Origin: Phormidium tanganyikae FI6-MK23
Lineage (GTDB): Bacteria > Cyanobacteriota > Cyanobacteriia > Leptolyngbyales > Leptolyngbyaceae
NCBI GenBank assembly: GCA_019359175.1
Contig: JAHHHU010000015.1
Location: forward strand, 78,574-142,573
Reading direction: 5' to 3'
Length of the DNA: 64,000 nucleotides
Position numbers and translations under genes: made by a program. This document shows, piece by piece, positions 54,697 to 62,813 of this stretch (position 1 is the first letter of the stretch; the number at the start of each line of letters is the position of its first letter). The notes beneath the pieces are model-generated. The model was not told where the DNA came from. It did no database searches and saw only the letters and a program-made list of their open reading frames with translations.

Positions 54697-57399
54697 ATGC
54701 CAACCCTTGTCATTGTCGAATCTCCGACCAAAGCCCGCACCATTCGGAATTACCTGCCCCGCGATTTTCGCGTCGAGGCATCAATGGGTCATGTGCGCGA
54801 TTTGCCTCAATCGACGAGTGATGTACCCGATTCGATCACCGATAAACGGGTGCGAGAACTCGGTGTCAACGTTGAAGCAGGCTTTGAACCCATTTATCTG
54901 ATTCCAAAAGACAAAGCGAAAATCGTTAAGACTTTAAAAGACGCTTTAAAAGATGCGGATGAGTTGCTCTTAGCGACTGACGAAGATCGGGAAGGCGAAA
55001 GTATTAGCTGGCACTTGCTTCAGCTTCTTAAGCCGAAAGTACCTGTGAAGCGAATGGTGTTTCATGAGATCACGGAAGAAGCGATTCAAAGCGCGATCGA
55101 GAACTGCCGCGACATCGATGAACGATTGGTACGCGCTCAGGAGACGAGACGAATTCTCGATCGTTTAGTCGGCTACACGCTTTCGCCCCTGTTGTGGAAA
55201 AAAATCGCGTATGGTCTGTCGGCTGGACGGGTGCAATCGGTTGCGGTGCGTTTACTAGTTAATCGGGAACGTCAGCGCCGCGCCTTCCGTAGAGGAACCT
55301 ACTGGGATTTGAAAGCCCTTTTAGCAACCGAGGCGGCTCCAAAGCAAGAATTTGAAGCAAAACTGGTCGCGTTAGCAGGTCGCAAGGTTGCAACAGGCGC
55401 AGATTTTGATGAAGCGACTGGGCAAATTGCCGCAGGTCGAAACGTCGTGCTGTTGAGCGAGGAAGAAGCGAGAACGCTACAAGCCCGACTAGACGGTAAA
55501 ACCTGGACGGTTTCGGATCTCGAAGAACGTCCTGTGACTCGCAAGCCTTCACCGCCGTTTACGACTTCCACGTTGCAGCAAGAATCGAACCGAAAATTAG
55601 GCTTATCTGCGCGGGACACGATGCGGACGGCTCAGAGTTTGTACGAGCAAGGGTATATCACCTATATGCGGACAGACTCGGTGCATTTGTCACAGCAAGC
55701 GATCGCGGCTGCCCGCAGTTGTGTTGAAGCAATGTACGGAACCGAATACCTCAGTCCCCAACCGCGCCAATACACGACCAAGAGTAAAGGCGCACAGGAA
55801 GCACACGAGGCGATTCGTCCTTCTGGTGGTACGTTCCGTACTCCAAAACAGACCGGACTAAAAGATCGAGAGTTAAAACTTTACGACTTGATTTGGAAGC
55901 GAACCGTCGCGACTCAGATGGCAGAAGCGCGCCAAACTCAAGTCACCGCACAAATTCAAGTTGAAGATGCAGGCTTTAGAGCAAGCGGTAAGCGAATTGA
56001 TTTTCCGGGATTCTTCCGGGCGTATGTCGAAGGATCAGACGATCCGAACGCTGCGATCGAGAACCAAGAAATTATCCTGCCGCCGATGCGAGCTGGGGAT
56101 CATCCGAATTGCAATCATTTAGAAGCGATCGGGCATGAAACCCAACCGCCCGCACGATTCACCGAAGCTTCTCTGGTCAAAACCTTGGAAAGCGAGGGAA
56201 TCGGCAGACCTTCAACTTATGCCAGCATCATCGGCACGATCACCGACGAGCGCAAAGGATACGCGCAACTGGTCGGCAATACTTTAGTGCCAACCTTTAC
56301 TGCATTTGCGGTCGTGGACTTGCTGGAGAAGCATTTTCCAGACATTGTAGATTTGCGGTTCACGTCCAAGATGGAGCAGACGCTCGATGATATTGCCGCA
56401 GGCGAAGTCGATTGGCTACCGTATCTGAAACAGTTTTATTCTGGGGATCAAGGGCTTGAAACTCAGGTTAGAGAGCGCGATAGCAATATCGATCCAAAAG
56501 AAGCGCGGACGATTCACTTAGACGATCTAGACGCGAAAGTTCGGATTAGTCGCACTGGAGCCTACATCGAATCGGAGAACGGCAATATCAATTTGCCGAG
56601 AGATCTGCCGCCTGCAGATCTCGATCCCGAACAGGTCGAAATCTTGCTTAAAGGGCCGAACAAGCTCGGTTTCCATCCTGAGACGGGAGAGCCAATCTAC
56701 GTCAAACTTGGTCCTTACGGTCACTATATTCAGCTTGGCGACAGGACTGAAGAAAATCAGAAGCCCAAAAACGTCTCAATTCCGCCCAAGGTCAAACCCG
56801 AAGCGGTGACGTTAGATATGGCGGTCGGATTACTGTCTCTCCCTAGAAATTTGGGAGTTCATCCCGAAACGGAGCGGAAAATTCAGGCGGCGATCGGGAG
56901 ATTTGGCCCGTACATCGTGCATGATTTGGGCAAAGACGAGGAAGGAAAACAGAAGAAAGATTATCGATCGCTAAAAGCGGGCGATGATGTCGTGACAATT
57001 ACGCTCGATCGAGCATTGGAACTGTTTGCTGAACCGAAAGCCGTTCGCGGTAAACGAGGAGCAGCAACACCAATTCGAGAGATGGGCGCACATCCAAGCG
57101 ATGGGGAACCCGTTAATATTTATAACGGCCCTTACGGCGCTTACCTCAAACACGGGAAGGTGAACGCTTCCCTTCCAGAAGGTCAAACCGTTGAAGATAT
57201 CACGATGGATGTGGCGGTTGAAGCGTTAGCCGCAAAAGCGGGAACGAAGAAAACTACGAAGTCGAAGAAGACTTCAACGACTAAGACGACTACGAAGAAA
57301 ACGACTGCGACGAAAACTGCGGCAAAGCGATCGACGACGAAAGCGGCAGCAGCAAAAAAATCGACAGGCACAAGCAAGCGCGTCAAAGCAAACGATTAG
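54697..57399 (+). CDS. topA: DNA topoisomerase I
   Basis: 900 aa, cytosolic; type IA topoisomerase relaxing negative supercoils. Toprim domain at the start (LVIVESPTKARTIRNYL, LLLATDEDREGESISWHL), LSAGRVQSVAVRLL, catalytic Tyr323 in GYITYMRTDS, and EAHEAIRPS. After about residue 590 there are cyanobacterial-type C-terminal repeats (GPYGHYIQLGDR, GRFGPYIVHDLG, NGPYGAYLKHGK) instead of zinc ribbons, then a 60-residue Lys/Thr-rich tail like histone H1, likely for DNA binding. Long divergent leader shared with ndhB. Confidence 0.97.
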   Translation: MPTLVIVESPTKARTIRNYLPRDFRVEASMGHVRDLPQSTSDVPDSITDKRVRELGVNVEAGFEPIYLIPKDKAKIVKTLKDALKDADELLLATDEDREGESISWHLLQLLKPKVPVKRMVFHEITEEAIQSAIENCRDIDERLVRAQETRRILDRLVGYTLSPLLWKKIAYGLSAGRVQSVAVRLLVNRERQRRAFRRGTYWDLKALLATEAAPKQEFEAKLVALAGRKVATGADFDEATGQIAAGRNVVLLSEEEARTLQARLDGKTWTVSDLEERPVTRKPSPPFTTSTLQQESNRKLGLSARDTMRTAQSLYEQGYITYMRTDSVHLSQQAIAAARSCVEAMYGTEYLSPQPRQYTTKSKGAQEAHEAIRPSGGTFRTPKQTGLKDRELKLYDLIWKRTVATQMAEARQTQVTAQIQVEDAGFRASGKRIDFPGFFRAYVEGSDDPNAAIENQEIILPPMRAGDHPNCNHLEAIGHETQPPARFTEASLVKTLESEGIGRPSTYASIIGTITDERKGYAQLVGNTLVPTFTAFAVVDLLEKHFPDIVDLRFTSKMEQTLDDIAAGEVDWLPYLKQFYSGDQGLETQVRERDSNIDPKEARTIHLDDLDAKVRISRTGAYIESENGNINLPRDLPPADLDPEQVEILLKGPNKLGFHPETGEPIYVKLGPYGHYIQLGDRTEENQKPKNVSIPPKVKPEAVTLDMAVGLLSLPRNLGVHPETERKIQAAIGRFGPYIVHDLGKDEEGKQKKDYRSLKAGDDVVTITLDRALELFAEPKAVRGKRGAATPIREMGAHPSDGEPVNIYNGPYGAYLKHGKVNASLPEGQTVEDITMDVAVEALAAKAGTKKTTKSKKTSTTKTTTKKTTATKTAAKRSTTKAAAAKKSTGTSKRVKAND

Positions 57400-57418
57400 G
57401 CGAATCGCTTAATTGAAT

Positions 57419-57479
57419 CAAAATTTGTACTCCTCCAGTTTTTTCATTTTAAGATCAAGCTGGAGGAGTACAAATTTTG
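57419..57479. repeat. Perfect 20-bp inverted repeat after topA
   Basis: Arms 57419-57438 and 57460-57479 (core GTACTCCTCCAG) with a 21-nt spacer that itself holds a T6 run. It lies 19 nt after the topA stop and 46 nt before the thioesterase start. No T run follows the right arm, so it is not a simple terminator. Confidence 0.8.
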
Positions 57480-57525
57480 CGCTGAGATACGCCACAAAAA
57501 GAAGGAGTATCTAGGAAATTACTTG

Positions 57526-58038
57526 ATGTCTCAGTCTATCGATTCTGCGATCGTCTATGCTCAGGAGATTGAAGTACAGTCGGAGCATTGCGACTTACAA
57601 AATCACTTGAACAATGTGGTTTATGTTCAGATTCAAGATATTGCGATCGCTGCATATCGTTCAAAAGGATACTCTCGCGACATTGATGAGCAAAACAGTA
57701 TCATCTGGTTTGTTCGCCGTCACGAAGTAGACTATTTAGCTCCTGCATTCAAGGGCGAAACAATTCGATTAGCAACCTGGGTAGAACGGGCAACGTTATC
57801 TACCTTTCTCCGTCGAACTGAATTTACTCGAATTGTCGATCGACAGGTACTTTGTCAAGCCATCACGGAATGTTGTTACTTTGATGCGAACCGCAACCGT
57901 CCCGCGAAAATTCCACGCGAAATCAAAACTCGTTTCTCCCAGTCGAGACTTAATTTCGTTTTCGTTCCAATTTCCTCTGCATTGCTTCTCCCACCACAGA
58001 ATTCACCAAGCCACCTAAAAGCATGGAGAAAGCGCTGA
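57526..58038 (+). CDS. Hotdog-fold acyl-CoA/ACP thioesterase
   Basis: 170 aa from ATG 57526 (preceded by AAGGAGT 20 nt up). Hotdog fold of 4-hydroxybenzoyl-CoA/YbgC type: EIEVQSEHCDLQNHLNNVVYVQIQDIA (variant of the usual DxxxHxNN active-site helix start), VRRHEVDYLAPAFKGETIRLATWVE. The fold is complete by about residue 142; the last 29 residues (FVFVPISSALLLPP...) are read from DNA antisense to the next gene, an 89-nt convergent overlap, and are probably an acquired extension. Substrate unknown; may act on phylloquinone or acyl-ACP intermediates. Confidence 0.85.
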   Translation: MSQSIDSAIVYAQEIEVQSEHCDLQNHLNNVVYVQIQDIAIAAYRSKGYSRDIDEQNSIIWFVRRHEVDYLAPAFKGETIRLATWVERATLSTFLRRTEFTRIVDRQVLCQAITECCYFDANRNRPAKIPREIKTRFSQSRLNFVFVPISSALLLPPQNSPSHLKAWRKR

Positions 58039-58867
58039 GGTAAAGCCATAGCAGCAAAATAATCACCGCCCCGATCGCGCCGTAAACTTGATTAAAATTG
58101 CCAACGCGAGACACATAGAATCGCAGCAATCCAGAGAGCATCGCCCAGAGTAACGCCGCCAAAATTGCCCCTGGCATAATCGGTCTACCATGCTGCCAAT
58201 GACTTGTGCCGTGTCGATAAATAAAGCCTAGAGCAAGTGTCACGATCGATAATGCGATCGGTAAACTCAGCAATTGCCAGAGGTAAAACAGACTATGAGC
58301 AAAACTACCACTGCGGTAAGCAACGATCTGAACTGCAATATCGGTGATAAAGATAATCAGCAGTGCAACTACGAGCAGTAAAAATGTTCCTAACGCTAAA
58401 GCTAACGCCACTAATTTCGCTTGCCAGAAAGGTCGAACTCGATCGCGCGGAATGCGATAAATCTGATCCAAAGCTGCCATCGTCGCACCCGTGACGCTCG
58501 AAGAGATCCAAATTGATGCTAAAAAACTGAGCGAAAACAATCCCTGATTGCTTTTTGCCCTCAAGTATCGAAGTGATTCCTGAGTGAGAATCGATGCCTG
58601 TTCGGGGATCACCTGACCGAGTTGATTGGTGAGCGTGCCAAAGTTAGCTTCTGAGATCTCGAAAAGCCCGATCGCACTCAGTACCGCCAATGCTGCCGGG
58701 AACAGTGCAAAAATCGCATTGTAAGCAATTTCAGCCGAGAGTCCGGGTAACCGATGATAAGCAGCCCGTCGAATGAGTGCTGCCAGTGTCTTTAAGTTGA
58801 GATGCTTGAAAAATTGGAGAAATCGGGTGAGCAGAGCTAAACCAGACTGGCTGAGGCGTTTCAGCAT
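57950..58867 (-). CDS. YihY/BrkB family membrane protein
   Basis: 305 aa, inner membrane, six TM segments. Family signature: LSAEIAYNAIFALFPAALAVLSAIGL, ASIWISSSVTGATMAALDQIYRI, RPFWQAKLVALALALG, and FYVSRVGNFNQVYGAIGAVIILLLWLYLS. Formerly called RNase BN in error; function unclear. 3' end overlaps the thioesterase by 89 nt. It lies downstream of the 58962 gene on the same strand (94-nt gap). Confidence 0.93.
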   Translation of the reverse strand: MLKRLSQSGLALLTRFLQFFKHLNLKTLAALIRRAAYHRLPGLSAEIAYNAIFALFPAALAVLSAIGLFEISEANFGTLTNQLGQVIPEQASILTQESLRYLRAKSNQGLFSLSFLASIWISSSVTGATMAALDQIYRIPRDRVRPFWQAKLVALALALGTFLLLVVALLIIFITDIAVQIVAYRSGSFAHSLFYLWQLLSLPIALSIVTLALGFIYRHGTSHWQHGRPIMPGAILAALLWAMLSGLLRFYVSRVGNFNQVYGAIGAVIILLLWLYLSAFSMLLGGLVNSVVGEAMQRKLERKRN

Positions 58868-58961
58868 TTTGAATGAGTAGACTTCTGCTCGAATCTTAGC
58901 AACTTAGCCGATAGAGGCGAGACGTGATGTAACGGAAGCGTGACAAATTGTACGGCGTTTT

Positions 58962-60716
58962 TTATCGAGCAGAGGCAGTGATGCAGGCTGTGTCTAGGAG
59001 TGTGAATTGAGCAGTAGTCAACCCTGAGCAGCGCGTTAGGTTTGCGAGTGCTGGAGTTTTTCCCTGCTGTAGGTTGTTTAACGCGATCGTATACTCAGGC
59101 TGAAAGCTTTCCAGCCATTCCGCTTTGGTTAGATATTCAGGTGTAAATGCCGATCGCTCAATCAGCCAAAATTTGATTTGATATCGCTCGATCGCTTGTT
59201 TTGCCAAAGTTAAATCTGGGCTGTACTGTGCCTGCATCACATCAATGATTCGCTGGCGAATCTGACGGTAATACCCTAGATGAAACGGCAATGAATGTTC
59301 TTTGCTAAATAAAACGGGGCGTTGAGCAAAAGTCGAAAGATTGTTTGCTTCGTCTGAAAGGGTTGCAGTCAAAGTATCTTTAGGCTGATTTTGCAAAAAT
59401 TGATAAAGTGCGGCGTTATTTCCAACACGGAAGTTTGTGTTCGGAAATCCTGCTGAGAATTGGGGATAGAAAAGAACAACGATCGCGATCGCAAACAGTA
59501 GCGATAGTCTTACACTGAATGAAAGCCATTTTTGCCGCAGAAATAAAGCTTCGCAAGCAGTGAATATTGCATCAAAGAGGATAGTCAGAACAATTCCCGC
59601 AGAAATCGCCAATACAATTCGGAAGCTGTGAGTCGTATATCGAGTCGGAAAAAATAGTCTAAGTAACAATAAATGAGCCGCTACAAATAGTCCCAAAGAG
59701 ACATAAACGATCTGTGGTAGAACTGCCATAGCTTCGCTGCACGGAGTGTTCGGACGATTGATTCGTTGCACCAGTGGAAATTTCGATTCATGTCGCATCA
59801 AAATCGGCAAGAGTAATCCAAACCAGATCAACGGGGGCATCAAGGGCGGAATGATGCCGCTATGTTCGCCAATGAGCCAGAATCTCCAAGGATTCGGATC
59901 AAAAAAGGGATGTCTTCCACCGGGATGGAGTTCGGGCATTGTCCAAGCTTGCGATCGCGTAATCAGTGGCGCAAATTCAGCAGAAGAGCGTGCATAAGGT
60001 AAAAGTGCGATCGCGCTTAAACTTATACAAATTCCGACGAACACAAGCTGATTGGAATGCAAAAGAAGCTTTCCAGTTTCCCAGTACAAAAGTCTCAAAC
60101 ATAAAAGCGCGATCGTAATAAATACTAATGGCGGATAGATCAGCGCTTGTAGAACTAACACAGCAAGCATACCCAATCGCTGATTTCGGATTAAATAGTA
60201 TAAGAATGCTAAGAATAACGGCGTGACAAATGCTCTGGGAGTTGCAGAACTCAAATCATCCCTAAACCACAGGCTTTGATTAAGCAACAGCGTTGCGATG
60301 AATCCAGTTACAGGCAATGGAAACAAGCGTAAGCAAATTGCAAAGCTGTACGCTGTTGCAATCAGTCCCAGTGCGACGGGAAGCACCTTGCTCAACCAAA
60401 GAGGCTGCACCCCCAATACTGACATCAAGTGATAGAGCGCAGCGTATCCCGGTGGCGTAATTGATTTAAAGTACTGTGCAATTAAGTCATTTGGTAAGAG
60501 CGTCGGATCAATCCACTGCTGCATCCAAAACACATACTCTCGTGCATCGTCTTGAACTACATATTCAGTGCGAAAGGCTTTTTGAAGTGCAAGGCTGCCG
60601 TAGTAAAGCGCAAAACCTACACTCAAACCGAACCAAAGTACGATCGAAAAATTTGCACGATCGAGCTTTTGATCCGTTGAAGTGATGAAAAAACGATGTA
60701 GCCGCGAGATGAGCAT
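58962..60716 (-). CDS. Polytopic membrane protein, possible GT-C glycosyltransferase
   Basis: 584 aa with about 12 TM segments and a C-terminal soluble domain of 150 residues. Early loop YVVQDDAREYVFWMQQWIDP contains a DD/DxxE-type acidic pair near the first periplasmic loop, as in GT-C glycosyltransferases that use lipid-linked sugars; also QYFKSITPPGYAAL. The tail (NAALYQFLQNQPKDTLTATLSDEAN...) resembles the C-terminal domains of such proteins. Exact family not named. A remnant of an O-antigen ligase lies upstream, suggesting this was once part of a polysaccharide locus. Confidence 0.75.
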   Translation of the reverse strand: MLISRLHRFFITSTDQKLDRANFSIVLWFGLSVGFALYYGSLALQKAFRTEYVVQDDAREYVFWMQQWIDPTLLPNDLIAQYFKSITPPGYAALYHLMSVLGVQPLWLSKVLPVALGLIATAYSFAICLRLFPLPVTGFIATLLLNQSLWFRDDLSSATPRAFVTPLFLAFLYYLIRNQRLGMLAVLVLQALIYPPLVFITIALLCLRLLYWETGKLLLHSNQLVFVGICISLSAIALLPYARSSAEFAPLITRSQAWTMPELHPGGRHPFFDPNPWRFWLIGEHSGIIPPLMPPLIWFGLLLPILMRHESKFPLVQRINRPNTPCSEAMAVLPQIVYVSLGLFVAAHLLLLRLFFPTRYTTHSFRIVLAISAGIVLTILFDAIFTACEALFLRQKWLSFSVRLSLLFAIAIVVLFYPQFSAGFPNTNFRVGNNAALYQFLQNQPKDTLTATLSDEANNLSTFAQRPVLFSKEHSLPFHLGYYRQIRQRIIDVMQAQYSPDLTLAKQAIERYQIKFWLIERSAFTPEYLTKAEWLESFQPEYTIALNNLQQGKTPALANLTRCSGLTTAQFTLLDTACITASAR

Positions 60717-60941
60717 TTGGATTTGTATTTTAGAAAACAGGATTATTCTCTCTTGTTTTTGATCCCTTCATTTTTATCCAATGAGTAAAGTTTTTTTTGA
60801 CTTAGAGAACTGAAAACACCAAATTGAGCTTTGAAAATTGTGAGTGACATTCGAGACTAGGGCAATTCTGAATGCTGAAAAATAAGAATATAAAGCTGTG
60901 TAAAGCGCTAGATTGAATCTTGCTTATACTCAAGAAGCTGA
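60717..60941. other. Intergenic stretch before the inverted-repeat element
   Basis: About 225 nt, AT-rich; includes the likely promoter of the 58962 gene (minus strand). No gene seen. Confidence 0.4.
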
Positions 60942-61053
60942 CTAACTCTAACGTCAGTTCGACAGAAAAGTGGCTTGCTCCGTTTGGGAATCCAGGAAGC
61001 AGAAGCCGCTTGCAACGAAGCGAAAAAACTCGTCGAACTGACGTTAGAGTTAG
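60942..61053. repeat. 112-nt element bounded by perfect 22-bp inverted repeats
   Basis: Left arm 60942-60963 and right arm 61032-61053 are perfectly complementary (core CTAACGTCAGTTCGAC). The 68-nt interior can form two smaller hairpins (GGCTT...AAGCC; CGCTT-GCAACG-AAGCG), giving a closed multi-branched fold. It could be a miniature mobile element (MITE) or a structured RNA. It lies just left of an O-antigen ligase remnant. Confidence 0.7.
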
Positions 61054-61088
61054 GGGCAATCTGAGCGTTAATTTGGGCATTTAGCGCC

Positions 61089-61481
61089 GTGGCGCTTAAT
61101 GAGCCTAGCTCTAGGGAGTTTTCCCTACCTCGATTTGGAACCATGACCCAGCCGCCTCACACAGGCTCTTGGCGGGGCGTTTATAGGCACAAACAAGGCT
61201 TAGGAAATCAGATGACATTGTGCAGCGCGTTCTTTCTTGCATTGCTCAACAATGACTTGGTTAAAGCACACAAAAGACTGATTGTTTTCGGATTACTGAG
61301 TTCTGTGTTTCTCATTGCTGCATCTCGATCGTCAACCGGAATGATTTCATTTGCAGTGCTATCGCTGATCATTTATGTCTGTCATTCTCGGAAGTTTACC
61401 TTTGGCGTGATGTCGTTTGTTTTCCTGTGTTTGACGGCGTTAGCAAACACAGCCCTTTTGAATCTTCGGGCTGTGCGATGA
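61089..61481 (+). pseudogene. Internal fragment of an O-antigen ligase (ExoQ/WaaL-like)
   Basis: About 130 codons. LPRFGTMTQPPHTGSWRGVY, RHKQGLGNQMTLCSAFFLAL and LIAASRSSTGMISFAVLSLI correspond to the central part of O-antigen ligases (the GxWRGxxxHKN region and the SRSSTG TM). Full-length proteins have about 400-450 aa and 10-12 TM; both ends are missing here. The open frame starts with GTG at 61089 but has no plausible start context. Likely a decayed piece of a polysaccharide gene. Confidence 0.72.
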
Positions 61482-61484
61482 TAA

Positions 61485-62813
61485 CTACAGTGTGTAAGTA
61501 AAGTTCTCTACAACCATCCCAGGAGCACGAACGCCGCCTAAATTGCGGTGTCCATAGGTTCCGACATCGGGAATGAACTCCTGAAAGTTAGTTAATGCGA
61601 TCAGGTTTTCGCCCCAGAACTGATAGAAACTATCATCGAATCTGAGATTCTCGATCGGGGCAACAATTTCGCCATTTTCCACCCAGAAGCAAGCGTAACG
61701 AGTCATTCCCGTAATTCGACCTGTGGGACGATCGCTCCAGTTGAGATAGTGCAAATTCGAGAGATAAAGTCCTGTACCGAGCGTTGCAAGAATACGATCG
61801 TGGTTTAAGTCACCTGCGAGAATTTCCGGCGATCGTAGTCCTTCACCCTGAGTCGCCCCGTTCGCCTGAAGCCCATACTCTTTCGCAGTTGCAGACGAAG
61901 TGAGCATATTAATCAGTTCACCCGATTCGATCAGCGAAAGTTCCAACGGTGCAACTTCTCCGAGTTCATTAAATCGCGGCACTAATCCCGATTTGAAGTC
62001 CTCTTTCAGCGTGAATTTCGGAGAGAGCTTTTTCTCACCTCTTCGCATCGCACTAAAACAGCTTCCACCTTGTTGGTGTGAAGCTTCACTAATGCCACCC
62101 CAAGAAAGCATAGACATTAATTCAGCAACGGCAGCAGGCGCGAGATAGGTACGATATTGACCCCGTTGAATCGGTTTCGGCAGTTGTGCCATTCGTGCAA
62201 ACTGCGATCGAGATTCTTCAATCTTTAATTTATAAGATGAATCATCCCAATCCGATCCCGCTAGCGTTCCTTTTACCGCTTGTCCATCGGTTGTAAACAG
62301 TGAGTAATCGAGCGAATACGAATCGGTTGCAAACCAATGCTGTTGACCAACTGAATCCGCATAAGCTCGAATCACTGATCCGGCAGCATAGATACCCGTA
62401 AAATCGAGATCTGAAACGATCGGTAACAAGGTTGAAACGACTTTATCTGGATCAAGCAATTGACCTGAGTGAACTTCGCGACTGGTGTTGCTGCCAGAAG
62501 GAAGAACGAGATAGGGGTTTTCGGGAAGTTGTGGGACTTCTTCGCGCAGAGATGCGATCGCAGTTTCCGCCGTTTGTCGATCGAACTCCAAATCTCCCGT
62601 AAACGGAAACTCTCGATAGCTACTCCGCTGATTCTGCATCAACACTAATTGCAGACTGCCATCATTCACGGTTCCAGTTTGACGAACCTTCGCATGATTA
62701 AACCGAGTGAATTGGCTTTGTTCACTATCGAGGGTGAGCGTGAACTGTTCATCCGGTTTCAACTGAGCGCGAATCTCTTCTACCAGTTGGCTAAAGCTAG
62801 TTTCTGACATCAT
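61485..62813 (-). CDS. tldE: TldE/PmbA family metalloprotease subunit
   Basis: 442 aa from ATG 62813, which overlaps the tldD stop as ATGA and is preceded by GGAGGGG; a longer frame to 62930 has no support. PmbA/TldE pattern: an N-terminal domain with VRQTGTVNDGSLQLVL, then GLYLSNLHYLNWSDRPTGRITGMTRYACFWVENGEIV and GVRAPGMVVENFTYTL at the end. It forms a heterodimer with TldD and lacks the HExxxH of TldD. The TldD/E pair trims peptides, including RiPP leaders and antitoxin CcdA in enterics. Confidence 0.92.
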   Translation of the reverse strand: MMSETSFSQLVEEIRAQLKPDEQFTLTLDSEQSQFTRFNHAKVRQTGTVNDGSLQLVLMQNQRSSYREFPFTGDLEFDRQTAETAIASLREEVPQLPENPYLVLPSGSNTSREVHSGQLLDPDKVVSTLLPIVSDLDFTGIYAAGSVIRAYADSVGQQHWFATDSYSLDYSLFTTDGQAVKGTLAGSDWDDSSYKLKIEESRSQFARMAQLPKPIQRGQYRTYLAPAAVAELMSMLSWGGISEASHQQGGSCFSAMRRGEKKLSPKFTLKEDFKSGLVPRFNELGEVAPLELSLIESGELINMLTSSATAKEYGLQANGATQGEGLRSPEILAGDLNHDRILATLGTGLYLSNLHYLNWSDRPTGRITGMTRYACFWVENGEIVAPIENLRFDDSFYQFWGENLIALTNFQEFIPDVGTYGHRNLGGVRAPGMVVENFTYTL

